A DNA stretch of 35,040 nucleotides from an uncultured Clostridiaceae bacterium (GCA_946411985.1 CAMKFY010000002.1:1-35040), one strand, 5' to 3'. Positions 7,960-16,922 are shown, counted from the first letter of the stretch. A program made the numbers and translations. The notes: a model not told the origin generated them from the sequence alone.

Positions 7960-8961
7960 TTGGAAGATATAAAATGCATATTAGAGAAGTTTTGTGAAAT
8001 AAATTCAACAATTTCGCAAGAAGAGTTAGCAATAAAAGAAATTACTAAGTTTTTACCGAGTAGTTGTGTATATAAAAAAGATGGAATAGGAAATTTAGTG
8101 GTAAATAAAAACGTAAACGGCTCAAATCTTAGTATAATGCTAACAGCAAACATAGACGAGCAAGGGCTCATGGCATCTGACATAGAGCCGTGCGGAAGTG
8201 TTAAATTTAAAGCTTTAGGCGGCATAGATATAGCGTGTCTGCCGGGCAGTAGAATAATATCAAAAAACAATTTAAATGGCGTTATATGCATGAAAAAACC
8301 AGTACACCTACAAACTGATGAAGAAAGAAGAGGTTATGTTAACATTAAAGAACTATTCATAGACTTTGGTTTTGCAAACAAAGAGCAGGCAGAAAAGCAT
8401 ATAACGCTTGGCGAGATATTTAGATTTAGTAACGAAAATTTAAACTTTTATTATTCTAATGTAATTTCAAAATTCGTGGCAGATAAAGCTTGTTGCGCTA
8501 TATTACTAAAATTATTAAAAAACCTAGATTTAAATTTTAGTGCCGCATTTTTGGTTAAAGAAAAGATAGGATTAAATTCAGCTAAAACAGCCACATATAT
8601 GTTAAAACCAAATATTGCAATAGTTATAAAGCCATATGTGGAGCCAAATAAAAATTTAAAAGATATAATAATACCAATTGCAAGTAAAGGCGTGGTATAT
8701 AGCGAACAGTTAATAAATATTCTTTACAACACAGCAAAAGAGAAAAATATAGCCATAAGGAAGGTTGTTTTAAACGAACTAATAAACACATCAAAAGCTA
8801 TAGCAACATCTTTAAGCGGAGTGGAAGTTATATCTTTAATGCTGCCTTGCAAGCAGTTTGGAGTTTTTAATGTTATAGATAAGGATACTACTCTAAATTT
8901 ATACGAAATTATTAGTAGTTTCTTAACAAATTTGGCTAGTTCTAACATTAATTTAATTTAG
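7960..8961 (+). CDS. M42-like protein, probable inactive paralogue
   Basis: This 333-residue protein is homologous along its length to the M42 peptidase just upstream, but the active site is degraded. The metal-binding His is Asn64 (T-A-N-I-D-E-Q-G), the D-N-R block is A-D-K-A, the Glu-Glu pair is E201-K202 (V-K-E-K-I-G-L), the third metal Asp is Lys224 (I-V-I-K-P), and the C-terminal His position reads C-K-Q (Gln299). Only Asp66 and Asp175 remain at ligand positions. The frame is open, so it is not a simple pseudogene. The start is TTG at 7960, 9 bases after AAAGGG. M42 enzymes form large homo- or hetero-oligomers, so a structural or regulatory role beside the active paralogue is possible, but this is inference. 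Confidence 0.75.
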   Translation: MEDIKCILEKFCEINSTISQEELAIKEITKFLPSSCVYKKDGIGNLVVNKNVNGSNLSIMLTANIDEQGLMASDIEPCGSVKFKALGGIDIACLPGSRIISKNNLNGVICMKKPVHLQTDEERRGYVNIKELFIDFGFANKEQAEKHITLGEIFRFSNENLNFYYSNVISKFVADKACCAILLKLLKNLDLNFSAAFLVKEKIGLNSAKTATYMLKPNIAIVIKPYVEPNKNLKDIIIPIASKGVVYSEQLINILYNTAKEKNIAIRKVVLNELINTSKAIATSLSGVEVISLMLPCKQFGVFNVIDKDTTLNLYEIISSFLTNLASSNINLI

Positions 8962-9115
8962 TAAAATATAACACTATTTATTTGCTGTTGCATTGCAAAC
9001 AGTTTAAATTTTTTAATGTTATAGATAAATATACTATTTCTAAAATTTATACGAGATTGTTAACAGTTTCTTAACAAATTTGGTTAGTTCTAATATTAAT
9101 TTAATTTAGTAAAAT
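8841..9115 (+). repeat. Decayed tandem duplication of the M42 paralogue 3' end
   Basis: 8841-8967 (the last 40 codons of the M42-like gene plus its stop) is repeated as 8984-9115 at an offset of about 145 bases. Identical blocks include TTTTTAATGTTATAGATAA, AGTTTCTTAACAAATTTGG and ATTAATTTAATTTAGTAAAAT. The second copy carries many substitutions and small indels and has no ribosome binding site or start, so it is noncoding debris. Confidence 0.85.
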
Positions 9116-9311
9116 GCAACAATTAAATTCAAATTTATATAAACTCTCATAAAAAGTTTCTAGCAAGTTTATATAAAAAATACGCACAATAATAGCATAG
9201 GTTTAAATAAAATTATTAAATCTATGTAAAATTTTTATGTTACCTGTGGTTATTATACGCACGCTATTTGTGTGCTATTTAAATTTATAATATTACATAT
9301 AGGAGCCACAA
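8962..9311 (+). other. Intergenic region before the YnbB-like gene
   Basis: The first part holds the decayed copy described at 8984-9115. The rest (9116-9311) is A/T-rich and contains a small palindromic stretch GCACG...TGTGC near 9259-9275 and a TATAAT at 9286-9291 close to the next gene, without a -35 at usual spacing. I see no gene in it. Confidence 0.5.
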
Positions 9312-10601
9312 TTGAACGAATTTGAATATTTAGATGTAAATAAAAAGCTTTTAAATTTAGCAGAAATTGTAGAAGCTGAAATTAAACCTCAGTTTAGCCA
9401 TATTAACAAACTTATGGCATTTAATGAAACTAAAGTGTTAAAAGCATTTATAAACTCTAAAGTAAGTACCGCGCATTTTATAGAAAGCACGGGTTATGGT
9501 TATGGTGATGCGGGCAGGGAGAAAATAGACAGTTTATATTCTAACGTGTTTGAAGCTCAAGACGCCATTGTGCGCGCTGGCTTTATATCGGGCACGCATA
9601 CAATTTCTGTGGCTTTGTTTGGGCTGTTGCGCCCTAAAGACGTAATTTTAAATGTAACAGGCACCCCATACCCCACAATACATAGCACAATAGGGTTAAA
9701 AACATCAAACAAAAAGAACAGCCTAATAGACTATGGCATTACGTATAAAGAAATTAACATTTTAAATGAGCTCACCAATAATGAAATAAATTTAGATATT
9801 TTAAAAAAAAGTTTAACTAAAAAGGTTAAAGTGGTATATATACAGCGTTCTAAAGGTTATAGCACACGGCCTAGCCTATCTATAGACGCAATAGAGCAAA
9901 TATGTAACATTGTGCACTCCATTAATGAAAACGCTATAGTTTTAGTAGATAATTGTTATGGCGAGTTTGTGCAAAGAAAAGAGCCCACAGCAGTAGGCGC
10001 AGACGTTATATGTGGCTCTTTAATTAAAAACCCTGGTGGCGCAATAGCAAAATGTGGAGGATATATAGCAGGCAAGAAAGAGTTAATAGAGCTTTGCGCA
10101 GATAGGCTTAGTGCACCGGGGCTTGGCAGAGATGTTGGCTGTAACATGAATCAAAATAAAGATATCCTTTTAGGGCTACATGTTGCTCCTTCGTTTGTGG
10201 GGAATGCTTTAAAAACTTCGCTATTTTTAAGATGTTTATTTTATAAAATGGGCTTTAAAGTGTTGCCTGAAGTAGATGCGCATATGAGCGATATTGTTAG
10301 CGTATTGCAATTAAACAACGAAAAAGCATTAATATCTTTTTGTGAAGGCATACAACAATATTCGCCCGTAGATTCATTTGTTCGCCCTGTGCCAGCCGAA
10401 ATGCCAGGCTACAGCAACAACGTTATAATGGCAGCAGGCACATTTGTAAACGGTGCATCGTTAGAATTAACTGCAGACGCACAACTATGCCCACCCTACA
10501 ACGTTTTTGTGCAAGGCGGGCTATGCTACTATTCATCTAAGTATTGCATATTAAAAACTGCCGAAAAAATGCTAAATGAGAAACTAATAGAATTGCAATA
10601 G
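9312..10601 (+). CDS. ynbB: Methionine gamma-lyase-like PLP enzyme (YnbB family)
   Basis: This 429-residue protein fits the aluminium-resistance / methionine gamma-lyase-like family represented by B. subtilis YnbB, a fold-type I pyridoxal-phosphate enzyme. Signs are the N-terminal G-Y-G-Y-G-D-A-G-R-E, the S-G-T-H-T-I-S cofactor-phosphate loop, the V-L-V-D-N-C-Y-G-E aspartate (about residue 213) that contacts the pyridine ring, and the lysine of S-L-I-K-N-P-G-G (Lys239), expected to carry PLP. The biological reaction is not established for this family. The start is TTG at 9312 with AGGAG 6 bases upstream. It stands convergent with rplS; in Bacillus the gene lies by glnR-glnA, which is not the case here. 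Confidence 0.85.
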   Translation: MNEFEYLDVNKKLLNLAEIVEAEIKPQFSHINKLMAFNETKVLKAFINSKVSTAHFIESTGYGYGDAGREKIDSLYSNVFEAQDAIVRAGFISGTHTISVALFGLLRPKDVILNVTGTPYPTIHSTIGLKTSNKKNSLIDYGITYKEINILNELTNNEINLDILKKSLTKKVKVVYIQRSKGYSTRPSLSIDAIEQICNIVHSINENAIVLVDNCYGEFVQRKEPTAVGADVICGSLIKNPGGAIAKCGGYIAGKKELIELCADRLSAPGLGRDVGCNMNQNKDILLGLHVAPSFVGNALKTSLFLRCLFYKMGFKVLPEVDAHMSDIVSVLQLNNEKALISFCEGIQQYSPVDSFVRPVPAEMPGYSNNVIMAAGTFVNGASLELTADAQLCPPYNVFVQGGLCYYSSKYCILKTAEKMLNEKLIELQ

Positions 10602-10694
10602 CCAAAATCTTAAACTTTATCAGCGGTGCATTCAAACGTTCCCCTTACAAGGCCAGCGCACGTACAACATCAAAAAGCGTAACCAAAAGGAAGG

Positions 10695-11039
10695 CTATAA
10701 CCGTTCTTTAACCTTGGCAGCCTTGCCCACTCTTTTGCGCAAATAGTATAGCTTTGCTCGCCTAACCTTACCACGCCGCACAACAACCACACTTTTCACA
10801 TGCGGCGAGTGTATTGGAAATATTCGTTCAACCCCAATGCCACCAGACACCTTTCGCACAGTAAACGTTTCACTAACGCCACCATGCTTTTTAGCTATAA
10901 CTGTGCCTTCAAAAATTTGTATACGTTCCTTCTCACCTTCCTTAATAGCCACCCCAACTTTAACAACGTCACCAATACTAAAAACAGGTGGGGCTTTCTT
11001 AATACATTCACTAGAAATTTTCAAAATGCTCTCAACCAT
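10695..11039 (-). CDS. rplS: 50S ribosomal protein L19
   Basis: L19 sits at the interface of the two ribosomal subunits. The 114 residues show the full family pattern: G-D-V-V-K-V-G-V, the R-I-Q-I-F-E-G-T-V-I block, G-G-I-G-V-E-R-I-F-P-I-H-S-P, and the basic end G-K-V-R-R-A-K-L-Y-Y-L-R. GGAGG is found 11 bases before the ATG. It is monocistronic here; the usual rpsP-rimM-trmD neighbours are not in the window. A sigma-A-type promoter lies about 100 bases upstream (separate entry). Confidence 0.97.
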   Translation of the reverse strand: MVESILKISSECIKKAPPVFSIGDVVKVGVAIKEGEKERIQIFEGTVIAKKHGGVSETFTVRKVSGGIGVERIFPIHSPHVKSVVVVRRGKVRRAKLYYLRKRVGKAAKVKERL

Positions 11040-11142
11040 AATATATCCAAACCTCCAAAAATTTTAAGAATATAAGAATAACTGTAAATAACCTAACTTG
11101 TTAAAAAGGTAAACACCTAATCGAGCATACACAACGAACATT

Positions 11143-11171
11143 ATTATATCAAACAAATTTAATAAAAACAA
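11143..11171 (-). promoter_or_regulatory. Sigma-A promoter of rplS
   Basis: On the minus strand TTGTTT (11171-11166) is followed after 17 bases by a perfect TATAAT (11148-11143). The predicted leader of about 97 bases contains a short AGGT/ACCT hairpin with a T-run near 11107-11124, which could be an attenuator, although the stem is only four pairs. Confidence 0.6.
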
Positions 11172-11230
11172 GTAAAAATTAAAATTAATAAATTTATTAA
11201 ATAAAAATTTATAAATTTGTTTAAAAAAGC

Positions 11231-11259
11231 TTGACATAACTTACATATTTTAGTATACT
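11231..11259 (+). promoter_or_regulatory. Sigma-A promoter of cysK
   Basis: A perfect TTGACA (11231-11236) is separated by exactly 17 bases from TATACT (11254-11259), five of six to consensus. Transcription would start near 11266, giving a short leader of about 47 bases. That leaves no room for a T-box or SAM riboswitch. Confidence 0.8.
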
Positions 11260-11312
11260 ACACTGCAAAAAATAAATTCTAAACATGTAAAATATATAGG
11301 GAGTGATGTGGT

Positions 11313-12239
11313 TTGAGGGTGTTTAAGAATTTGTTCAGTTTAATAGGAGATACTCCAATGCTACTGCTTTCTAACTACGCCAAACATAACAATATAAAGG
11401 CTAGTTTGTTTGGCAAGTTGGAGTGTTTCAACCCAGCTGGAAGCGTTAAAGATAGAGTGGCTCACGCCATGATAGCAGATGCCGAACAAAAAGGATTAAT
11501 AAAACGTGGTTCGGTTATAGTGGAGCCAACAAGTGGCAACACAGGCATTGGCCTAGCTTGCATTTGCGCAGCAAAGGGGTATAGCCTAACTCTCACTATG
11601 CCAGAAAATATGAGCGTGGAACGAATAAATTTAATAAAAGCCTACGGTGCCAACGTGGAATTAACAGAAAAAGAACAAGGCATGGCGGGCGCAATTAAAA
11701 AAGCTGAAGAAATCTTAAAAAACAATGAAGGTAGCTATATGCCAAACCAGTTCTCAAACCCGGCTAACCCTGAAATACATAAACTCACAACAGGCCCTGA
11801 AATATATAACAGCTTGAATGGGAATATAGACTTTTTAGTAGCTGGAATAGGCACAGGGGGCACAATAAGTGGCGTTGGCGAATACTTAAAAAGTAAAAAC
11901 AGTAAAATTAAAATAATAGGTGTGGAACCGTATTCCTCCCCTGTTCTAACTAAAAACATTGCTGGCTCGCATAAAATTCAGGGCATTGGTGCTGGGTTTG
12001 TTCCTAAAAATTTGAACACAAATATTTATGATGAAATAGTGTGCGTTAAAGACGAAGAAGCATATTATACAACAAAAATTATAGCAAAAGAGGAAGGAAT
12101 TTTATTAGGAATTTCTTCTGGTGCTAGCGTTTTTGCTGCGAGCGTAGTAGCTAAAAGGCAGGAAAATTTAAATAAAGTTGTGGTGGCAATATTGCCCGAT
12201 GGCGGAGAAAAATATATTTCCACTGGCGTTTATTTATAG
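11313..12239 (+). CDS. cysK: Cysteine synthase A (O-acetylserine sulfhydrylase)
   Basis: CysK makes L-cysteine from O-acetylserine and sulfide using PLP. The 308 residues carry the family features: N-terminal I-G-D-T-P-M, the PLP lysine Lys46 in P-A-G-S-V-K-D-R, the substrate loop T-S-G-N-T-G (73-78), the phosphate-binding glycine loop G-I-G-T-G-G-T-I-S-G, and G-I-S-S-G-A near the C-terminus. The start is the TTG at 11313, with AGGGAG 9 bases upstream. An ATG at 11305 is out of frame. It has its own strong promoter. The amino acid permease follows after 33 bases and is probably co-transcribed. Confidence 0.95.
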   Translation: MRVFKNLFSLIGDTPMLLLSNYAKHNNIKASLFGKLECFNPAGSVKDRVAHAMIADAEQKGLIKRGSVIVEPTSGNTGIGLACICAAKGYSLTLTMPENMSVERINLIKAYGANVELTEKEQGMAGAIKKAEEILKNNEGSYMPNQFSNPANPEIHKLTTGPEIYNSLNGNIDFLVAGIGTGGTISGVGEYLKSKNSKIKIIGVEPYSSPVLTKNIAGSHKIQGIGAGFVPKNLNTNIYDEIVCVKDEEAYYTTKIIAKEEGILLGISSGASVFAASVVAKRQENLNKVVVAILPDGGEKYISTGVYL

Positions 12240-12272
12240 CAATTTAAAATTAATAAAGAAAGGGAGTTTTAT

Positions 12273-13787
12273 ATGTCAGATACAAAAGAGACAAAAAAGA
12301 TAGGTATAACTGGTATAATTCTAATGGTTTTCTCGGTTATATTTGGGTTTGGTAACCCTGCTGTGGCTTATTTAAAAATGGGCTATGCCTCTATAATTTG
12401 GTATATATTTGGGGCGTTCACGTTTTTTCTACCGCTAATGTTTGTGTCTGCTGAGTTTGCAGTATCTTTCAAAAATGAAAGTAGTGGTGGTATATATACC
12501 TGGATGCGCAAATCACGAGGTGAGCTATACGGTTTTGTTGGCAGCTTTATGTATTATTTCGCCATAATTGTATGGATGGTGGGAGTGTCTGCTAGAATAT
12601 GGCCACCTATTTCTTCCTTCATTTTTGGCGAAGATAAAACTAAAAGTTGGAGTGTTTTAGGGCTTGGCAACACACAAACAATTGGGCTGCTTGGAATGCT
12701 ATTAATATTGGCTGTTACATATTTTGCTTCAAGAGGGTTTAACAAAGTTTCCACAATAGCCAAAATTGGCGGGCTTTCTTGCAGTGTAATAAATGTGTTA
12801 TTATATGTTGCAAGCTTTACAATTTTGATTTTGAATAAAGGCTTCTTTGAAGAACCAATAAAAGGCGCTTATTCCTTCCTTAAAACGCCAAACCCAGATT
12901 TTGAAAAACCTATAGTTTTAATAGGGTTTGTTACATTTGCTATATTTGCGTATGGCGGCATAGAAAGCTTAGGCAGCCTTGTAGATAAAGCCAAATCTGC
13001 TAAAACATTCTCAAAAGCGTGCATACTTTCCACAATTTTTATAGCCACAGGCTATTGCACCGCAATACTTTTATGGGGCGTAAGCTCTAATTATACCAAG
13101 CTTGTTTCTTCTGAGGGCGTAACAGTAGGCAATATCACATACGTGCTTATGAATAATTTAGGCACTAAGCTTGGCTTGGCGTTAGGTATGGGCGCACAGC
13201 AAGCAGCAGGAATGGGCGCAATGTTTATGAGAATTATGGGTCTTTCTATGCTACTATGCTTTTGCGGCGCGCTATTTACATTAATATATTCCCCACTTAA
13301 AACATTATTAGACGGTGCGCCTAAAAATATGTGGCCAAAAGCTCTAACAGTAAAAAATAAATATGATATGCCACAAAATGCAATGTGGGTACAGGCCGCT
13401 GTTGTTTGCGTTTTAATAATATCCACATCATTTGTTGGAAAGGATGCTAAAGCTTTGTTTAACGTGTTACAGTTGCTATCTAACGTTGGCCAGTGTTTGC
13501 CATACCTTTTCATAATTGCGTCGTTCCCGGCTTTTAGACGTAAAGATGAGTTAAACCACGATTATAAAATATTTAAAACCAATTTTAGTGTTAATATAGT
13601 ATGTTTGATATCTTTTTTAGTTATATTGTTTGGCACAATTTCTACAATATTTCAACCAGTGCTAACAGAAGAAGAAAATGGCGTATTCCAAACTTGCTGG
13701 ATGCTGTTCGCGCCTGTTATATTTATAAGCATAGCTTTTATAATATTCTACTTCTACAAGAAAAGAGAAGCTGAATCTAACGTTTAG
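12273..13787 (+). CDS. APC-superfamily amino acid permease (YjeM-like)
   Basis: This 504-residue membrane protein has about 12 hydrophobic segments and the layout of the APC amino acid/polyamine/organocation superfamily. The first segment has the unwound Gly-rich motif F-G-F-G-N-P-A-V-A, and E-S-S-G-G-I-Y-T-W-M-R follows segment 2, as in glutamate/GABA antiporters and YjeM. The central F-A-I-F-A-Y-G-G-I-E-S is typical of the segment that lines the substrate path. The ATG has AAAGGGAG upstream. It lies 33 bases after cysK and ends in a clear terminator, so the two are likely an operon. Cysteine or a related amino acid might be the substrate by context, but the sequence does not show it. Confidence 0.82.
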   Translation: MSDTKETKKIGITGIILMVFSVIFGFGNPAVAYLKMGYASIIWYIFGAFTFFLPLMFVSAEFAVSFKNESSGGIYTWMRKSRGELYGFVGSFMYYFAIIVWMVGVSARIWPPISSFIFGEDKTKSWSVLGLGNTQTIGLLGMLLILAVTYFASRGFNKVSTIAKIGGLSCSVINVLLYVASFTILILNKGFFEEPIKGAYSFLKTPNPDFEKPIVLIGFVTFAIFAYGGIESLGSLVDKAKSAKTFSKACILSTIFIATGYCTAILLWGVSSNYTKLVSSEGVTVGNITYVLMNNLGTKLGLALGMGAQQAAGMGAMFMRIMGLSMLLCFCGALFTLIYSPLKTLLDGAPKNMWPKALTVKNKYDMPQNAMWVQAAVVCVLIISTSFVGKDAKALFNVLQLLSNVGQCLPYLFIIASFPAFRRKDELNHDYKIFKTNFSVNIVCLISFLVILFGTISTIFQPVLTEEENGVFQTCWMLFAPVIFISIAFIIFYFYKKREAESNV

Positions 13788-13798
13788 CTTATTAACTA

Positions 13799-13830
13799 CC
13801 CTGCTTTTTAAAATAAGGCAGGGAGTTTTT
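13799..13830 (+). terminator. Rho-independent terminator of cysK-permease
   Basis: CCCTGC (13799-13804) pairs with GCAGGG (13818-13823), followed by AG and a run of five T. It begins 12 bases after the permease stop codon. Confidence 0.8.
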
Positions 13831-13842
13831 ACTGCTTTAATC

Positions 13843-14078
13843 TAAAGTTTTATATTTAAAATAGCTCTTTTATTAATAATTCTAATACTCAATATTTTAA
13901 TTTAATATAAATTTTAATTTATAGTAGCTATATTTATTTATAGCTATTAATTTTACACAATTTAAATTAGCTATTTTAAAATAAAGTTTTATATTTAAAA
14001 GGCTTTTTTATTAATAATTCTAATACTCAATATTTTAATTTAATATAAATTTTAATTTGCAGTAGCTATATTTATTTT
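13843..14078. repeat. Tandem duplication of noncoding A/T-rich DNA
   Basis: 13843-13940 and 13982-14078 are near-identical direct copies at an offset of 139 bases. Both hold the block TTAATAATTCTAATACTCAA and end in GTAGCTATATTTATTT. Only a few substitutions separate them. The unit is not protein-coding. It fills most of the 360-base gap between the permease and the P-type ATPase. Confidence 0.9.
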
Positions 14079-14099
14079 TATTATACCACGCTAAAACAT

Positions 14100-14142
14100 A
14101 AAAATAAATCGGCTACTATTTTTAATTTTTAGTAACCGATTT
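14100..14142 (-). terminator. Rho-independent terminator of the P-type ATPase
   Basis: On the minus strand the arms at 14142-14130 and 14118-14106 pair over 13 positions with one mismatch, around an A/T-rich loop. The stem is followed by ATTTTT. It starts 5 bases after the ATPase stop codon. Confidence 0.8.
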
Positions 14143-14147
14143 ATAAT

Positions 14148-16922
14148 TTAATAAAAATCTATAGGCAAACCAAAAGTTTCTTCATAACCATCTCTTTTAT
14201 TTAAATATTCTTTAACTCCCAGCATTATAGCATTAATAACCGGCACTAATAAGGTTAAAAATATAACTATTAAGGTATTAACTAAGCTTAAGGGGTAGTT
14301 TTTAACAATTCTATTAAACGGGCTAACCCACACAGCGCAAAAAGATACAAAAAAAGATAACCCAACAGCAAACAACAGCTTCTTATTATTTAAATGATTT
14401 ATTTTAAATATAGATTTTGTCTCACTTTTACACTCAAACACATGTATTAATTGCAAACTAACAAGCGTTAAAAATGTGGCAGTTCTCGATATATCTATTG
14501 AAAGCGTAGTTCTAAATATTATAGTAAACACTGTTAGCGTTGTAATAGCTATTAAAAACCCGCGCACCAAAATATTAAATAATAAACCTTTAGAAAATAT
14601 ACTCTCTTTTGCGTCTCTTGGCGGGCTGCCCATAACATCTCTATCTTTAGGCTCTAGCCCTAACGCTATTGCCGGTAGGCTGTCTGTAACCAAATTTATT
14701 AGCAATATTTGCATTGGAAGAAGCGGTATTGGCATACCCATTAATATTGCAAAAAGCGAAGTTAAAATTTCACCAATATTACAAGATAAAAGATAACGCA
14801 TAAATTTTCTTATGTTATTATATATTAGCCTGCCTTCCTCCACTGCATCCACTAAAGTGGAGAAATTATCGTCTAATAACACCAAATCTGCGGCCTGCTT
14901 GGCCACATCGCTACCAGATACGCCCATAGAAACTCCAATATCCGCTTCTTTTATCGCAGGCGCGTCGTTAACTCCATCTCCTGTCATGGCAACAACATTG
15001 CCCAAGCTTTTTAAAGCTTTAACTATTTTAAGCTTATGGCTAGGAGACACTCTAGCAAACACTGTCCCTCTTTTAACTAAACTTTTTAGTTCGTCTTCAT
15101 TAATGCTGTCTATGTAGCTGCCTTCAACACAGAGGTCACCTTTTTTATATATCCCCACCTGCTTAGCAATAGCTTTTGCTGTGTCTTTATGGTCACCAGT
15201 TATCATTATAGTTTTTATGCCTGCGCTTTTGCAAATTCTAACTGCAGCTTTAGCTTCTTTGCGTGGTGGGTCTAGCATTGCTGCAAGCCCTAAAAATGTA
15301 AAATAACTATCACCACCATCTAAACACTTATAAGCAAACGCTAAAACACGCATACCAGCCTTACAAATTGCGCTATGCTTCGCATCTAAAGCAGCTCGAA
15401 CGCTATTAATAGGTATTTCTAACCCCTCTTTATAAAATTTGCATTTTTTTATTACAACGTCATAAGCGCCTTTCATGAAAACAAATCTATTCCCATGTTT
15501 ATTTGCAGCGCATACCGTCATAAACTTTTTATATGAGTCAAATGGCGTTTCGTCTAGTATAACATATTCTTTATCGTTTTTTGTTACGCCTGCTTTAAAA
15601 GCTGCTACCAAAAGTGCTGCTTCTGTTGGCTCGCCCACAAAATTAAATTCACCTTGTTCATTTAAATTTATTTCGCAATTATTACACACAACAAAAGTTT
15701 GTAATATATCTTTCAAAAAAGGGTATGTTGAAAAAGAGGCCTTGTCGTTATTTATTAAAATATCCCCATCTTTTCTAAAACCATCACCTTCAACATCAAA
15801 CTCATAATTAGGGGTTATTATTTTTTTAACAGTCATCCTGTTTTGCGTTATTGTGCCAGTTTTATCGGTGCATATAACGCTAGCGCAGCCTAAAGTTTCC
15901 ACAGCGTGTAACTTTCTAACTAAAGCTTTTCGTTTTATCATATGCCTAACAGCAAAAGCTAACGCTATTGTAACTATTGCAGGCAACCCTTCTGGCACGC
16001 AAGCCACCGCTAAAGAAAGGCCTGTTATTATAATATCTAAAACAGATTCACCGCGTAATATGCCAAACGCTACGATAATAAAAGATATTATTAAACAACC
16101 AACCACTATGAATTTGCCCATCTGATCTAATTTTTTCTGTAGTGGCGTAGCCTCGTCTGCAATATTATCTATAACCTTAGCAATTCTCCCCATTTGAGTG
16201 TTCATGCCGGTGGCTAACACTTTAGCTGTGCAGCTGCCTTTAACCACTGCCGTGCCCATATAAACAACATCTTTTATATTTAAACTATTAATTGTAGATG
16301 GCGGTTCACTTTTTTCTTTAATAACCGGGCTAGACTCGCCTGTTAATATAGATTCATCTAACTCTAATTTTTTGCAATCTAAAATAACCGCATCTGCCGG
16401 CACAACGTCCCCAGCTTTTAATAAAATAATATCTCCTCTTACTATTTTGTTAGCAGGCACTGCAGTAACGCTGCCCTCACGTATAACATTAACATTTAAA
16501 GTTAACATATTATCTAATGCTTCTAACGTTTTCTCTGTTTTATATTCTTGAATAAAACCCATTATGGCATTTAAAAAAAGTATTGCAGATATAGACACCG
16601 ATTCAATAAATTCACCCATAAAAATAGAAACAGCAGCTGCCACTAAAAGTATTAACATTAAAAAATCTTTAAACTGGCCTGCAAAAATTTTAACTGCCGA
16701 CACATTTTTGTGAGATACTATGCTATTCTCACCATGTTTTTTTAAAATATTACTCGCTTCTTTAAAAGAAAGGCCACTAATATTATTAACATTTCTAATG
16801 CCTTCTATTTTACTTTTTCTTAAATTTACAGATTGGTTTTGAACTTTATGACGATTTTTATATTTAAAATTAACATTGCCATTTCCATCTTTAAAAAGTT
16901 TAAATATAGATAATATATTCAA
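14148..16922 (-). CDS. Calcium-type P-type ATPase
   Basis: This 924-residue membrane pump matches the type II (SERCA/PMCA-like) cation ATPases and probably exports Ca2+. Visible in order are the N-terminal cation ATPase domain (G-L-S-F-K-E-A-S-N-I-L, from about residue 50), the actuator loop T-G-E-S (194-197), the ion-site motif P-E-G-L-P in M4 (310-314), the phosphorylated Asp353 in D-K-T-G-T, and the hinge motif G-D-G-V-N-D-A. The C-terminal third has about six membrane segments. About 45 basic, polar residues precede the first domain, more than in most bacterial homologues. The start is TTG at 16922 with GGAGG 7 bases upstream. It is a single-gene unit closed by a clear terminator. Mn2+ or Na+ transport cannot be excluded. 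Confidence 0.9.
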   Translation of the reverse strand: MNILSIFKLFKDGNGNVNFKYKNRHKVQNQSVNLRKSKIEGIRNVNNISGLSFKEASNILKKHGENSIVSHKNVSAVKIFAGQFKDFLMLILLVAAAVSIFMGEFIESVSISAILFLNAIMGFIQEYKTEKTLEALDNMLTLNVNVIREGSVTAVPANKIVRGDIILLKAGDVVPADAVILDCKKLELDESILTGESSPVIKEKSEPPSTINSLNIKDVVYMGTAVVKGSCTAKVLATGMNTQMGRIAKVIDNIADEATPLQKKLDQMGKFIVVGCLIISFIIVAFGILRGESVLDIIITGLSLAVACVPEGLPAIVTIALAFAVRHMIKRKALVRKLHAVETLGCASVICTDKTGTITQNRMTVKKIITPNYEFDVEGDGFRKDGDILINNDKASFSTYPFLKDILQTFVVCNNCEINLNEQGEFNFVGEPTEAALLVAAFKAGVTKNDKEYVILDETPFDSYKKFMTVCAANKHGNRFVFMKGAYDVVIKKCKFYKEGLEIPINSVRAALDAKHSAICKAGMRVLAFAYKCLDGGDSYFTFLGLAAMLDPPRKEAKAAVRICKSAGIKTIMITGDHKDTAKAIAKQVGIYKKGDLCVEGSYIDSINEDELKSLVKRGTVFARVSPSHKLKIVKALKSLGNVVAMTGDGVNDAPAIKEADIGVSMGVSGSDVAKQAADLVLLDDNFSTLVDAVEEGRLIYNNIRKFMRYLLSCNIGEILTSLFAILMGMPIPLLPMQILLINLVTDSLPAIALGLEPKDRDVMGSPPRDAKESIFSKGLLFNILVRGFLIAITTLTVFTIIFRTTLSIDISRTATFLTLVSLQLIHVFECKSETKSIFKINHLNNKKLLFAVGLSFFVSFCAVWVSPFNRIVKNYPLSLVNTLIVIFLTLLVPVINAIMLGVKEYLNKRDGYEETFGLPIDFY

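Noticed and set aside
9116..9311. A sigma-A promoter directly before the YnbB-like gene
   Set aside because: TATAAT at 9286-9291 has its nearest TTG-type -35 only 12 bases away, too close for sigma-A.
11260..11312. T-box or riboswitch leader before cysK
   Set aside because: The predicted leader is about 47 bases, too short for a T-box, and no matching structure is seen.
13843..14078. CRISPR array or insertion sequence
   Set aside because: Only two copies of a 98-base unit exist, with no short regular repeats, spacers, inverted ends or transposase.
14476..16125. Several plus-strand open frames opposite the P-type ATPase
   Set aside because: They are antisense shadows of a well-supported gene with no family resemblance or start signals.
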